Assembly: GCA_006226375.1 (NCBI GenBank)
Contig: SBHC01000005.1
Span: forward strand, 248,001-312,000
Length of the DNA stretch: 64,000 bases
Reading direction: 5' to 3'
Source: Deltaproteobacteria bacterium
Lineage (GTDB): Bacteria > Myxococcota_C > UBA6777
How positions within the stretch are numbered: position 1 is the stretch's first letter; the number at the start of each line of letters is the position of its first letter. The position numbers and the translations under genes are program-made. This document shows, one piece after another, positions 25,580-35,768 of the stretch. The notes beneath the pieces were generated by a model. The model saw nothing but the letters and a program-made list of their open reading frames with translations. It had not been told where the DNA came from and did no database searches.

Positions 25580-27394
25580 ATGCGACGCCGATCTGCCTTA
25601 GGCTGGCTTCAACATGACGTCACCAACCGAGGAATCACGGCATGGCTTCTCGCCGCAGCCATCCTCGCTTTTTATATTGTTTTGTACTTTGGCCGTAACG
25701 TCTTCGACGCGTCTCGTGACTGGTATGTGTGGAACTTCACGGAGAACATGGTCTTTGTGATCCTCGCGGTAGGTATCGCGGTGGTCGGAGCCATGATGAT
25801 TCGCTCGGACCTCCAGGAGCCTGAGACCATCCGCTCGCAACACCTGCGCGCCACGATCATTGGCCTGATTTCCACGGTGTTGTTAACAGCCTTTGTTTAC
25901 TTCACGCCGGCCCTGGTCCGCTTGTTATCAACCACAGAATTCGCCAAAAGCATGGCTGAAATGACATGGGGCTCCACAGGCAACATGGCCTTTCAGATCA
26001 TCTACGGTTTGATTGGTGGTGCCGGAGTTGTCGGGATTTTCGCCTACAACAAAGACAAGCAGCAGCCCAAAACCATCTTGAGCTTGCTGGGTGTTCTGCT
26101 TGTTGCGACCACGGCCATCATCTTCTTCACCTCGTACCTTGTGGCCTACTCCAAGAGCCCCAACAAGCCTCAATTCTCCCTGTGGCACGGGGTAAACGCC
26201 GGGTTTGCCATTCTTCAGTGGCCGTTTGTTGGCTTCAGTACCATGGTTGTGGGTGGCATCAGCTGGCTTCGCTTCGGTCCTCCGGCCAAAGCCGACGGGC
26301 ACGGACTCCCGGCCAACGAGTCGAACCAGCGCTTTATCAGCCTGTCGATGGCCTTGAGCTTCCTGGCGCTGTTTGTCGCCATCGTTCATGCGTTCCCCAC
26401 AATGGTTGGGGCGCTTCACACCAAACAACATCCCTTTGATGCGCTCGCTGTCTCCATCGGTCTGTCGGCGAAGACGGGTCAATACAGCGAGTGGCTGTTC
26501 TACGGGATGCTCTACACCGTGTGCATCACCGCCGGTGGTTCCTACATGATCTGGAAATACTGGCACAACAAATACCAGGTGGTGCGAACCACAGTGGTGA
26601 TGTTTGTACAAGCCACGATCGCCTTTTCCATCCCCTGGATTCTGAAGCTGTTCCAACGACCCGACTACTACTTCAGCTACATCTGGCCGCTGAAGATCGA
26701 CTACTTCTACCCCTCCACCATCGCATACCAGATGAGCAACGGCTTGCCTGTGGTGCTCATTGTTTACAGCTTTGCAGCCGGTTTGGTCCTCGCGCCGCTG
26801 ATGGCGATCTTCTTTGGCAAGCGCTGGTACTGCTCGTGGGTTTGTGGTTGTGGTGGTCTCGCCAACACCTTTGGTGAGCCCTGGCGTCACCTGTCCAACA
26901 AGTCGAGCAAGGCGTGGATGTTTGAGAAATTCTCCATCCACTTTGTGATGGTCTCATCGTTCATTCTGACGATTGCCCTGGCTGTCACATACAAGATGCC
27001 CAAAGACTCCAGCTTGTACATCTTTGCCGATCAATTCAAAGGACTGTACGGTTTGGGCGTCAGCGCCGTGCTCTCTGGCGTAGTTGGCGTGGGGCTCTAT
27101 CCCCTCAACGGAACACGAGTGTGGTGCCGCTTCGCCTGTCCGATGGCTGCGATGTTGGGACTCTTACAGAAGCTCGGGCGCTTCCAGATTCGCGTCAAAC
27201 GCGACATGTGCATCTCGTGCGGTCTCTGCTCCAAGTACTGTGAGATGGGCATTGACGTCCGCAGCTACGCCCAAAGCAACGAGAACTTCACCCGCGCATC
27301 CTGTGTGGGCTGTGGTCTCTGCTCGGAGGTCTGTCCTCGCGGTGTCCTTCGCCTGGAAAACGTCTCCAAGTTCGGCTCCAACCTCCGCAAGTAA
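25580..27394 (+). CDS. Multi-pass membrane protein with C-terminal 2x[4Fe-4S] ferredoxin domain
   Basis: The 604-residue protein has about ten transmembrane helices, then cysteine motifs of the NapH/NosR/CcoG-like polyferredoxin group: KRWYCSWVCGCGG and WCRFACPMAAM in the membrane region, followed by two ferredoxin motifs, CISCGLCSKYCEMG and CVGCGLCSEVCPRG. The first ferredoxin motif lacks the usual Pro after its last Cys. AGGAGAAGGA lies upstream of the ATG. With the adjacent flavoprotein it could form a membrane electron-transfer pair linking NAD(P)H to the quinone pool or to a periplasmic acceptor (inference). The terminal acceptor is not visible. Confidence 0.9.
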   Translation: MRRRSALGWLQHDVTNRGITAWLLAAAILAFYIVLYFGRNVFDASRDWYVWNFTENMVFVILAVGIAVVGAMMIRSDLQEPETIRSQHLRATIIGLISTVLLTAFVYFTPALVRLLSTTEFAKSMAEMTWGSTGNMAFQIIYGLIGGAGVVGIFAYNKDKQQPKTILSLLGVLLVATTAIIFFTSYLVAYSKSPNKPQFSLWHGVNAGFAILQWPFVGFSTMVVGGISWLRFGPPAKADGHGLPANESNQRFISLSMALSFLALFVAIVHAFPTMVGALHTKQHPFDALAVSIGLSAKTGQYSEWLFYGMLYTVCITAGGSYMIWKYWHNKYQVVRTTVVMFVQATIAFSIPWILKLFQRPDYYFSYIWPLKIDYFYPSTIAYQMSNGLPVVLIVYSFAAGLVLAPLMAIFFGKRWYCSWVCGCGGLANTFGEPWRHLSNKSSKAWMFEKFSIHFVMVSSFILTIALAVTYKMPKDSSLYIFADQFKGLYGLGVSAVLSGVVGVGLYPLNGTRVWCRFACPMAAMLGLLQKLGRFQIRVKRDMCISCGLCSKYCEMGIDVRSYAQSNENFTRASCVGCGLCSEVCPRGVLRLENVSKFGSNLRK

Positions 27395-27415
27395 CCCCTT
27401 CCCGACATTCCTTTC

Positions 27416-30400
27416 TCAGTTACGAGCCTTACCCGCCTTGCCCAGGCATGGGTGACGCTGAGGCATCGGCTTGCTTACGACACGACCGCTATCCCACACC
27501 ACACCCACATGTTTCCATACATTACGAAGCAACGCACACCGCGGCAGTTGGTAACTGGAGATATTCCATACGATCGACTCTCCCAGATCTGTGGCCGCAA
27601 TGAGCGAATGCTTCCGAATCCGCAAATGCCGGACGCTGCCGTGCAATCGGATACTCTCCAAGGGCCTCCCGCTGGACCGACTCCAGATCCCGATGGTTCC
27701 GTTTTGAAAGCCCAGCACGACGGTTTTGTGAGGACCCGGAAGGACCTTGGTGATGGCGCTGAGAGGAAGATCGTAAAACGACTCCTGGAAGCCTTTGTTG
27801 TACTGGTTGGAGATTGGAAACCACACAAACTGTCCAGACTTGTAACCCACGCCCAACATCGCTCCAAACGTTCGCATTGCAGAGACAGGACCATCCAGGG
27901 CTTTCCAGCGCACAGGCTTAAGTTGCTTGGCTTGGGTATCAAGCTTCCAAAGATGAGTAGCCGACGCCAGCCATAAGATGTTACCTTGCATGGCAAGTGT
28001 AGAGAGCAAGGGCTTTTGGCTCACTTGCGACTTACGCTTCCCCTGCAACCGCCATAGCTCTCCCTTAGCAAGAACCCACGTTGTTCCCTGTGAGTTGACC
28101 CACCACTGCTGCAGCCCTGAAAGACGGTGAGTTCCAAGCTTTTGATCGGTCTTAAGATCCCAAAGTTCCAGATGCTTCAAGCCCGTCTGAACCGCCAAGA
28201 ATCGCCCGTTGGCAGAAACCTCCGACGTCCAGGCTTGTTGGACCAAGGCCTTCATCCAACGTTTCTTCTTAAGACCTGGTGACGTTTTGGGAAGACGAGG
28301 ACTTCGAAGAGACTGCCACCCCTTGTGCGTCAACAAAAGACCTCTGGAAGGCAGCAGCGCTGCAGTTCGCCACAGAGGCCTGGCGTCCTGGCTGAGCCAG
28401 ACACGAACGGTGCCGTCGTTTCCGCTTGATGCTAACATTTTGCTGTCTGCGCTGAACTTCAACGCGGTGACTCCACCGGGGTGTCCGGGCAAGTGACGCA
28501 AACGCCCGGAGGGAAGGTCCCAAAGGAAGATCCGATGTTCGGAGGAAACGGCCGCGACTTGTTCACCGTCTGGGCGATACGCGACGCGGTAGAAAGAGCG
28601 CCGCTTGGGCTTGGCTAACTCTTTGTAAGTCCCTTTCTCCAGCGACCACAGACGAACAGAGCCGTCCATGCTTCCAGTGACGAGGTGCCGCTCAGTGGGG
28701 TCAAACGCCACGCTGCTGATGTATCCTTTGTGTCCTCGCAGCACGCGGCTTGGTGGAAGAGGTAGCTTGGGTGTTTTCGACGCTTTGCCCTGCCCTGTTC
28801 CGATCGAACGAAGATCCCACAGGTAGGCCCGAGGTGAGCGACCAGCAGAAACCATATACCGGCCCAAAGGACCGATATGGACTTCGAGCGGAACCTCTGG
28901 GGTCTGGAACGTTCGGATTACGTTGCGGTCTTTCAGGCTCCAAAGCTTAATCGAAGGCAAGTAATCAGCAGAAGCGACCCACCGACCGTTGGGATGGAAC
29001 GCAGCATCAATGAGTTGGGCTCGCCTCGCCCGTTTTGCAGGCACGTTAACCTGGACTCCAGCATCCCAATGGATCGAGCGTTGGAAGGAGAAGAGGTTCC
29101 ATACATAGAGCAGGGAGCCTCGCATCATGAGCATTTGGTTGCCCTGCGTCGAAAACGGCGACTTAAACCGGGGCATGTTGTACGAGCGAAAGCGATGAAT
29201 CTCGCGCCCCCACCAGGAGCCGGGCAATCGATAAGATCGGCCGATCCGCCAGATCCGAGTCGTGTTGTCATACCCGCTCGACACCAAGCGCATCCCATCG
29301 GGGCTGACTTTGATGGAGCGGACCGCGTTGCTGTGTCCTTTCATCTTCAAAAGATGCGCGCCGGTTTGGGAATCCCACAGCCGGATGGTGTGATCGGCTC
29401 CTCCCGACGCAATGACCTTCCCCAAAGGACCAAACGATAGGCTTGTGACGCGGGCGTCGTGGCTCTGGCCACGCCATCGCTCCCATTCTTCTTGAAGCCG
29501 CCAGACACGTAAGGTCTGATCTCCACTCACAGAAGCCAACAGCTGACTCTGGGGATCAAAGGCGAGCCGTTTGACGACGTTGGAGTGACCTCGAAAAACC
29601 CGGTGCAGCTTCATCGATGGCATCCGCCACAGACGGATGGTGTTGTCGAAACCGGCGGTAGCCAGCCACTTGCCTCGGGGATCAAGAGCCATGGCCGTCA
29701 CGTTGTTAACGTGGCCGTGTTCGAACCTCTTGAGCGACCAACGGGCAAGATCAAGGAGCGCGATTTTGCGGTCACGCCCAACAGCCACCAACCATTTCTG
29801 ATTGCTCGAAAAGGACAAGGCTTCAATCCGCCCCGAGAACATCCGAAGCCAACGGATCCTCCTGGAAGGCCAATGAATGAGAAACACCACATTGTAACCC
29901 GCCAAGGCCAGCCACTCCCCGTCCCCCCGAAAGCTTAAGTCCTGGATCGGACGCTCACCAATTTGCCGCCAGCTCACCCGGCGTTTCTGCTTCCAACTGT
30001 GCACGGCTTCCCAGCGAATCTCTTTTTGCTGCTTCCATTGCCAGAGACGGACTCCGTCGTAAGCGGCAGAGACCAGGACCGTTTCTTTGGGGTGAAACGC
30101 GAGGCTTTGGACCGGTGAAGGATGCGCCTTCCAGGAGCGAACCAACGAAAACCCAACACCTTGTTTGCGCCAAAGAAAGATGTTCCCGCTCCAGTCACCT
30201 GAGGCCAGCCAGCCGCCGTTTTGCGACACTGCCAAGCTGAGAACATGACCTCGATGGCCTCGCAGCAGCCACTTCTTGCCCGTATGAACATCCAGAAGGA
30301 ACAGCCCTCCACGACGGCCTGAAACGACCAAACGGAGACTCGGACCGGGAAGAAACCGCACGTCCTCCAACGCTGTGTTCAGATGACGCTGCCACAGCAA

Positions 30401-33064
30401 AGGAGCGCGCTGCAAACGACGCCAAAACGCCCGCAAGGCGGGAGAATCACGATGCTCTAATGCAGCACGCAAGTGAGCGTACGCGCTGAGGTGCTCGCCA
30501 CGCATCAACGCATTCCGAGTCGCAAGTTGTTGTGCCAGCGCCCAACGTTTTGAGATCTCGTTGTTTTTTTGCTGCAGAATGAGGGAAGCCAGCAGGGAAA
30601 GGACAAGAATCACAAGGGTTGCGACAGAGACCCCCGCCAAAATGAACTGACGGAATCTACGTTTGCGTCGAGTCAGCGAACGCCCTGCCTCCAAGAAGCG
30701 GAGGACCACATTGGGCAGGTTGAGCGCATACCGTTCTTGGAAAGCCATCGCCTCCTGAAGAGCGTCACCTTCCCACACCTCAGCCGAACGTTGGCCACGT
30801 CGTTCCCATAACTCAGCGGCCTGTCGGATCTCCTGCAAGAAGGCTTGCTCTCCGTGGCTTTCGTCGATCCAGTGATGCAGCATGGTCCACCGTTGGACCA
30901 AAGACTCGTGAACGATCTCCACTCGCGTGGTCTGGGAGGCCTTGCCCTCTTCGACGGCCTGATGGACCACAAGCAAGCGGGCCTGAACCAAGGCATTGAG
31001 CGCTCGCTCACCGTCTTGCGCGAGGCCATCCATCACTTCTTTGTAGGTCGCCACACGACGCGTTCGTTCGGAGGTAACCAAACGCAGGAAGATCTCACGA
31101 GCCGCTGGCAATTGTGGATCGGGAAGCTGCCGGATCACACTGTCGGCGTGCTCGGAGAGAGCACCACCAACGCCACCGATCTCATCGTAAACATCGGCTC
31201 TCAGGAGCTTGTGGGCGCGGTCCCGGCGTTCCCACAAGATCTGACAAGCAAACTGAAGCAAAGGAAGACCAGCAGGCTCACCTTCCACCTCACGGATCAT
31301 CCGAGAGACAAAAGCTTCGGAGGGATACTGGTAACCCAAGGCCTCCACAGGACGGACCAAGATATCGCGCAACGACTGCGCATCGGGAGTCCGAAGCAGC
31401 GTGACATGGCTCAGCATGCTTTGGGCTTCAGGGGTGTCTGCGAAACGACCCAGGTAATCGTCGCGCAGCGTAAAGATCAACCGAACAGGGTCCGCAACAT
31501 CCTCTGCGGCTCCGTACAGGCTCTCAACATAACGATGCCGACTCTCTGTGTCGTCGACCAGGGTGAGCAGCTCCTCCAATTGATCTACGACCAAAAGCAC
31601 ATGCTTGTGGTGGTACTCTGCGATCCGGTGGAGCAAAATGGAGAGGAGACGCGGCTCCTCAAACAGACGCGCAGCCAAACGTTGCTCCGCGTCAAGGTGA
31701 GCTTTGGTTTCGTCGAGATCGATGGAGTCACCGGACATCGAGGTTGACGTTGAAGCCGGAGCAAGCCAGGCCCACAGCCGCTGCGCCATCGCGAGAAAGG
31801 GTTCACGTTGAGGGCGAATCCGTAGAACAAGCCATCGCCCTTGCTCGATCAGCCGTGGCACAATCCCAGCAAACACAAACGAGCTTTTGCCAGCACCGGA
31901 AGGTCCAATGACAGGCAACACAGGATACCGACGGAGCTTTTCGAGGAAGGCGTTGATTTCCCTGTCCCGACCGAAGAAAAGATGAGCCTGGCCCTCTCGA
32001 AAAGGCTGCAGCCCTCGGAAGGGCTCTTCATCCTCACGTACCGTGGGTGTTCGGACCGCCAACATCGTACGCAACGACTCCAACAAGTCGGGCAACTTGA
32101 TCCGCTTTTCAGGGATGCGATGAAGGCAGGCCTCCACCAACTGACGCAACTCTTGGGGCACTCGTCCAGGCAAGGCAGGCAGCGGCGACGAACGGCAGAT
32201 CTCTTCCCTTAATTCTTGCAAAGCCTCGGCTCGGAATGGACGAACCCCGGAGAGCATTTCAAACAGAGTCACGCCCAGGGCCCACACATCCGTCGCGGGA
32301 GACAGACGGGCCCCTCGCACCCACTGTTCCGGGGCCATGTAGGCAGGAGTCCCTCGAATTTGTGTCACAAGCGAGGCTTGCTCTTCTGTAGCCTCATCCA
32401 GCTCAGGCTCCGACGTTGGCATACGCCCTTGCTCAGAAAGCACCCGAGCCAAGCCGAAGTCTACCACTCGCAACCGACCGTCGTGAGGGAGCAAGATGTT
32501 TTCGGGCTTGAGGTCACAGTGGAGCACATGAAACCGGTGGGCTTCCTCCAAAGCTTCCGCGATAGAGACCCCCAAACGAATCACCTCGTTTTGTGGGATC
32601 TCGCTCTCCCGGAGGCGCTGACGTAGACTCTGCCCCTCCAAGAACTCCAGGGCAACATAAGGGCTGCCTTCGTACTCGCCGACGGCGTAGATATGGACAA
32701 TGTTGGGATGATTAAACTTGGCAGTGGCACGTGCTTCTTGAAGAAACGCTTTGACAGTTTCCCAGGAGCCGAGCAAATCAGGTTGGATAATTTTGAGGGC
32801 CACATTGCGGCCCAGCCGCAGGTCACGGGCAAGATACACCTGGCTCATTCCACCCCGCCCAAGAAGTCGCTTGATCTTGAAGTGCTCCACGCGTTGACCA
32901 TCGCGTAGCCACAATTCATCGCTTTGAGGAAAAACGGGGTCGTTGGGAGTACCCACAACAGCAGGTTCAGAGTCCATTTGCTTTGCCTGAGGCACTAAGG
33001 ACTCCGAGATTTCGGGAGTCGCCTTCTGTGTCAAGCCGTCGCCTCCATTACGCCATGCTTCCAT
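27416..33064 (-). CDS. Ser/Thr kinase - STAND NTPase - WD40 repeat giant protein
   Basis: A 1882-residue protein. Kinase domain about 62-330: GRGGMSQVY, VALKII, catalytic loop HCDLKPEN (Cys in place of the usual Arg), DFGLA, MAPEQW. Next, a STAND-type NTPase with Walker A GPSGAGKSS near 386-394 and LLVVDQLEEL as Walker B. One transmembrane-like helix follows near 805-830 (ILAGVSVATLVILVLSLLAS), then about 13 WD40 units from 890 to the end, many with the GH...LASGSxDxTIRLW pattern. The start may be the ATG at 33064, or the TTG at 33034, which has GGAGG seven bases upstream. STAND plus WD40 proteins usually act as ligand-triggered signalling switches; here the output is a kinase. Target unknown. 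Confidence 0.93.
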   Translation of the reverse strand: MEAWRNGGDGLTQKATPEISESLVPQAKQMDSEPAVVGTPNDPVFPQSDELWLRDGQRVEHFKIKRLLGRGGMSQVYLARDLRLGRNVALKIIQPDLLGSWETVKAFLQEARATAKFNHPNIVHIYAVGEYEGSPYVALEFLEGQSLRQRLRESEIPQNEVIRLGVSIAEALEEAHRFHVLHCDLKPENILLPHDGRLRVVDFGLARVLSEQGRMPTSEPELDEATEEQASLVTQIRGTPAYMAPEQWVRGARLSPATDVWALGVTLFEMLSGVRPFRAEALQELREEICRSSPLPALPGRVPQELRQLVEACLHRIPEKRIKLPDLLESLRTMLAVRTPTVREDEEPFRGLQPFREGQAHLFFGRDREINAFLEKLRRYPVLPVIGPSGAGKSSFVFAGIVPRLIEQGRWLVLRIRPQREPFLAMAQRLWAWLAPASTSTSMSGDSIDLDETKAHLDAEQRLAARLFEEPRLLSILLHRIAEYHHKHVLLVVDQLEELLTLVDDTESRHRYVESLYGAAEDVADPVRLIFTLRDDYLGRFADTPEAQSMLSHVTLLRTPDAQSLRDILVRPVEALGYQYPSEAFVSRMIREVEGEPAGLPLLQFACQILWERRDRAHKLLRADVYDEIGGVGGALSEHADSVIRQLPDPQLPAAREIFLRLVTSERTRRVATYKEVMDGLAQDGERALNALVQARLLVVHQAVEEGKASQTTRVEIVHESLVQRWTMLHHWIDESHGEQAFLQEIRQAAELWERRGQRSAEVWEGDALQEAMAFQERYALNLPNVVLRFLEAGRSLTRRKRRFRQFILAGVSVATLVILVLSLLASLILQQKNNEISKRWALAQQLATRNALMRGEHLSAYAHLRAALEHRDSPALRAFWRRLQRAPLLWQRHLNTALEDVRFLPGPSLRLVVSGRRGGLFLLDVHTGKKWLLRGHRGHVLSLAVSQNGGWLASGDWSGNIFLWRKQGVGFSLVRSWKAHPSPVQSLAFHPKETVLVSAAYDGVRLWQWKQQKEIRWEAVHSWKQKRRVSWRQIGERPIQDLSFRGDGEWLALAGYNVVFLIHWPSRRIRWLRMFSGRIEALSFSSNQKWLVAVGRDRKIALLDLARWSLKRFEHGHVNNVTAMALDPRGKWLATAGFDNTIRLWRMPSMKLHRVFRGHSNVVKRLAFDPQSQLLASVSGDQTLRVWRLQEEWERWRGQSHDARVTSLSFGPLGKVIASGGADHTIRLWDSQTGAHLLKMKGHSNAVRSIKVSPDGMRLVSSGYDNTTRIWRIGRSYRLPGSWWGREIHRFRSYNMPRFKSPFSTQGNQMLMMRGSLLYVWNLFSFQRSIHWDAGVQVNVPAKRARRAQLIDAAFHPNGRWVASADYLPSIKLWSLKDRNVIRTFQTPEVPLEVHIGPLGRYMVSAGRSPRAYLWDLRSIGTGQGKASKTPKLPLPPSRVLRGHKGYISSVAFDPTERHLVTGSMDGSVRLWSLEKGTYKELAKPKRRSFYRVAYRPDGEQVAAVSSEHRIFLWDLPSGRLRHLPGHPGGVTALKFSADSKMLASSGNDGTVRVWLSQDARPLWRTAALLPSRGLLLTHKGWQSLRSPRLPKTSPGLKKKRWMKALVQQAWTSEVSANGRFLAVQTGLKHLELWDLKTDQKLGTHRLSGLQQWWVNSQGTTWVLAKGELWRLQGKRKSQVSQKPLLSTLAMQGNILWLASATHLWKLDTQAKQLKPVRWKALDGPVSAMRTFGAMLGVGYKSGQFVWFPISNQYNKGFQESFYDLPLSAITKVLPGPHKTVVLGFQNGTIGIWSRSSGRPLESIRLHGSVRHLRIRKHSLIAATDLGESIVWNISSYQLPRCALLRNVWKHVGVVWDSGRVVSKPMPQRHPCLGKAGKARN

Positions 33065-33213
33065 GCTCCGTGCCAGATGTTCTCAATGTAGCACGTTCTT
33101 GTCACTTCGTCTTGTATCCTGCCCCAAGCTCCCTATAATGAGAGGCACGCTGTTCCAGATGAGAGCAACGTTCCAACCACCCATAACCCACGATGGGATG
33201 AGGCCGACTCAAC

Positions 33214-34341
33214 ATGTCAGAAGAACTGGATCCACGAGAATTATTGGAGCAACTTCGAAGTCACGACACAGCCCTTCGGCAGGAGGCCTCACGCCACCTC
33301 CAAAGCATCAGTGACCCGTCTGCGTTGCCCCTTCTGGCTGAGGCCATAAACGACGACGACCTCTCCGTTCGCATCGCTGCAGTCAGCACGCTGTCCAATT
33401 ACGATCTGGAGCTGGTCCAAGAGCAGTTGGAGCAAGCCCTGTTCGACGATGAATGGGAAGTCCAGTGGGCAGCCATGAAAGGACTCGGTTCACTCCACAA
33501 GGAAACCAGCCTGCGCCACATGGGAGATCGGTTGCCTGAGAAGCGGGTCAGTGGGATACAGAGCCTCGTGAAGAAAAAGGCTCGACACTTTGAGAAAGCG
33601 TTCCAAGCCTCACTCGACGATGAGAGTGACGACGTACGGAAAGCTGCGGCTTGGGCGATCATGGAACTTCACCTCTACGACTCCGCTGAAGCGTTGCAAG
33701 AACAAATGTCAGATGCTTCCCGAGAATTGAAAGCCTGGTTTGCAGAGGCATTGCTCCAGCTCGGCGTCCCCATTCAAGAACGCGACGAAGAAGGACAGCC
33801 CCTGCATCTGCAGCCCTGCGCGGAGTGCAACCACTTGCTCCCTCCAACCCAATTGCATCGGCTGTCCCGGTGGAACCACGATCCGATTTTGCTGTGTCAG
33901 TTCCATTTTGAAGAACAGACCGAGAAGTTGGAACCCTTTGAAGGCAAGTTTAAGAAGTGCAAGACATGCATGACACACTGGCCCAAATACGACTTCATAG
34001 ACGGCGGGTGTCCATCGTGTCGTGAGCAGAGATTCATCAATCTGCCACAACTCCCTGACGATCAATTTCGCTGCTTTCGTTGTCAGAAATCGTTTCCGGA
34101 ACGCAGCCAAAGTCCGGCCAGTGCACCAGGAGAGCCGATCTGCACACGGTGTGCCCACGGCATGGCCCAACTCTCAGGCAAGCAGCCCTTCCTCAGCAAC
34201 CGGGCCACCCACTTCCTCTCCACTGCATTTGAAAACGGCTACTTCTTGTGTGAAAAAAGCCGATACTTCAAGCCACTGGACGAAATGGCAGTCGGTGAAG
34301 ATTTCCGGGATGAGTGTGTCAGCAAAGAATATGTGAAATGA
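33214..34341 (+). CDS. HEAT-repeat protein with multiple CxxC pairs
   Basis: Residues about 1-190 of this 375-residue protein are HEAT-like helical repeats (DPSALPLLAEAINDDDLSVR, DDEWEVQWAAMKGLG, DESDDVRKAAAWAI). The C-terminal half has five or more paired cysteines: CAEC, CKTC, CPSC, CFRC, CTRC, plus single Cys, as in zinc ribbons or rubredoxin-like knuckles. The combination suggests a protein-binding scaffold with a zinc-stabilised domain; a DNA or protein-partner role cannot be chosen. It diverges from the giant WD40-kinase gene and converges on the sigma-54 regulator. Not a named family as far as I can tell. Confidence 0.82.
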   Translation: MSEELDPRELLEQLRSHDTALRQEASRHLQSISDPSALPLLAEAINDDDLSVRIAAVSTLSNYDLELVQEQLEQALFDDEWEVQWAAMKGLGSLHKETSLRHMGDRLPEKRVSGIQSLVKKKARHFEKAFQASLDDESDDVRKAAAWAIMELHLYDSAEALQEQMSDASRELKAWFAEALLQLGVPIQERDEEGQPLHLQPCAECNHLLPPTQLHRLSRWNHDPILLCQFHFEEQTEKLEPFEGKFKKCKTCMTHWPKYDFIDGGCPSCREQRFINLPQLPDDQFRCFRCQKSFPERSQSPASAPGEPICTRCAHGMAQLSGKQPFLSNRATHFLSTAFENGYFLCEKSRYFKPLDEMAVGEDFRDECVSKEYVK

Positions 34342-34353
34342 CGTAGCTTTCAG

Positions 34354-34372
34354 AGGAGAGCTTTGCTCTTTT
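34354..34372 (+). terminator. Likely rho-independent terminator
   Basis: AGAGC, loop TTT, GCTCT, followed by TTT just 13 bases after the HEAT-repeat gene stop; outer G-T and A-T pairs can lengthen the stem to eight. It ends at the stop of the convergent regulator gene. Confidence 0.45.
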
Positions 34373-35768
34373 AAGAGATCTCGTAATCCTTCATCTTGTA
34401 GAGCAGCGCGCGGTGACTGATATCCAGCAGACGTGCGGCTGCTGTCCTGTTGCCCTCCGTCTCTTCCAACGCTTTCTGAATCAGAATTCTCTCCACCTTC
34501 TTTGTGTTCCGCTTAATCGAGAGATCGCCTCCAAACAAGGCAAGCATCGACTCCGAACTCGGCGTGGCAGACGACTCAAAGTCTTGGATCGGTCCAGGAA
34601 GACTCTTCAGAGTGAGTTGGTTGGTCTCCTCTGAGATCGCGGCTGATTCAATGGCATTCTTCAGCTCACGAACGTTTCCAGGCCAATCGTAGGATCGCAA
34701 AGCCCGCATCGCTTCGGGAGAGACACCTTTCAGTTGGTGGTCGAGCTGTTGCACTGTGAGCGAAGCATTAAACCGACGCATGTAAAAGTCGAGCAGAAGA
34801 GGGATATCTTCTTTTCGATCCCGCAGAGGTGGGATTTCCAACGTCACGACATTCAAGCGGTAAAAGAGATCCTCACGGAAGCGCCCTGCATCGACCTCTT
34901 CCGGCAAGTTTTTGTTCGTCGCCGCAATGATCCGGACGTCGATGTCACGGGTTTGGGTTTCTCCAACACGGCGGATCTGTCCTTGCTGGAGGGCGCGAAG
35001 CAGCTTGACCTGAAGTGGAACAGGGATTTCCCCAATTTCATCAAGGAACAGAGTGCCGTTGTGGGCAGCCTCAAACAAACCGGTATGATCGCGATGGGCC
35101 CCCGTGAACGCGCCGCGAGCGTGACCAAACAACTCGGACTCCAGTAAGTTTTCAGGAATGGAGCCGCAGTTCACGTCGACCAGTTCACGATCCGCTCGAT
35201 CGCTCCAACGATGAATGGCCCGCGCCACCAGCTCCTTTCCGGTTCCGTTTTCCCCAGTAATCAAAACGGTGGAGGAAAACTTGGCCGCTTTTTGAGCACG
35301 GACGAGCACTTTTTTGAGGGACTCGGAGCGTCCGATAATCCCCTCATCATCGTAGCCATCCATCAGGGCCATTTGCAGCCGACGGTTTTCTTTTTGAAGC
35401 TTCTCGCGCTCCACCAACTTGTGAATGGCCAGAAGCAACTCGTCCCGTTGGATCGGTTTGTCGACGTAGTCGTACGCCCCAAGGTTGATCGCCTGGAACG
35501 CTGTATCGCGGCTCCCATAGGCGCTCATCATAATAACTTTGCCGACTCTCCCGCTCTTCCGAAACTCTTCCAGAAAACCAAGGCCGTCACGTTCGGGCAT
35601 TCGGATGTCGCACAGGATGATATCAAACTCTTCCTTGAGAGCTTGCTGCAGCCCTTTCTCCCCATCGACCGCCACTTTAACGTCAAAGCCTTCACGCTCC
35701 AACAGCAATTTAAGATAATGTCGGAGACTTTCTTCATCATCGATCACAAGAACTCGGGTCTTGGCCAT
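34371..35768 (-). CDS. Sigma-54-dependent response regulator (NtrC/PilR type)
   Basis: The 465-residue protein has an intact receiver (VLVIDDEE, phospho-acceptor D54 in ILCDIRMPERDG, conserved Lys in YVDKPI), an AAA+ sigma-54 activator domain (Walker A GENGTGKE, GAFTGA, FLDEIGEIP) and a Fis-type helix-turn-helix at the C-terminus (GNRTAAARLLDISHRALLYKMK). It activates sigma-54 promoters when phosphorylated by a histidine kinase; no partner kinase is encoded nearby. It starts 454 bp from the XRE gene and the pil genes, transcribed away from them, so PilR-like control of pilus genes is plausible but not shown. AGGG precedes the ATG. Confidence 0.95.
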   Translation of the reverse strand: MAKTRVLVIDDEESLRHYLKLLLEREGFDVKVAVDGEKGLQQALKEEFDIILCDIRMPERDGLGFLEEFRKSGRVGKVIMMSAYGSRDTAFQAINLGAYDYVDKPIQRDELLLAIHKLVEREKLQKENRRLQMALMDGYDDEGIIGRSESLKKVLVRAQKAAKFSSTVLITGENGTGKELVARAIHRWSDRADRELVDVNCGSIPENLLESELFGHARGAFTGAHRDHTGLFEAAHNGTLFLDEIGEIPVPLQVKLLRALQQGQIRRVGETQTRDIDVRIIAATNKNLPEEVDAGRFREDLFYRLNVVTLEIPPLRDRKEDIPLLLDFYMRRFNASLTVQQLDHQLKGVSPEAMRALRSYDWPGNVRELKNAIESAAISEETNQLTLKSLPGPIQDFESSATPSSESMLALFGGDLSIKRNTKKVERILIQKALEETEGNRTAAARLLDISHRALLYKMKDYEIS

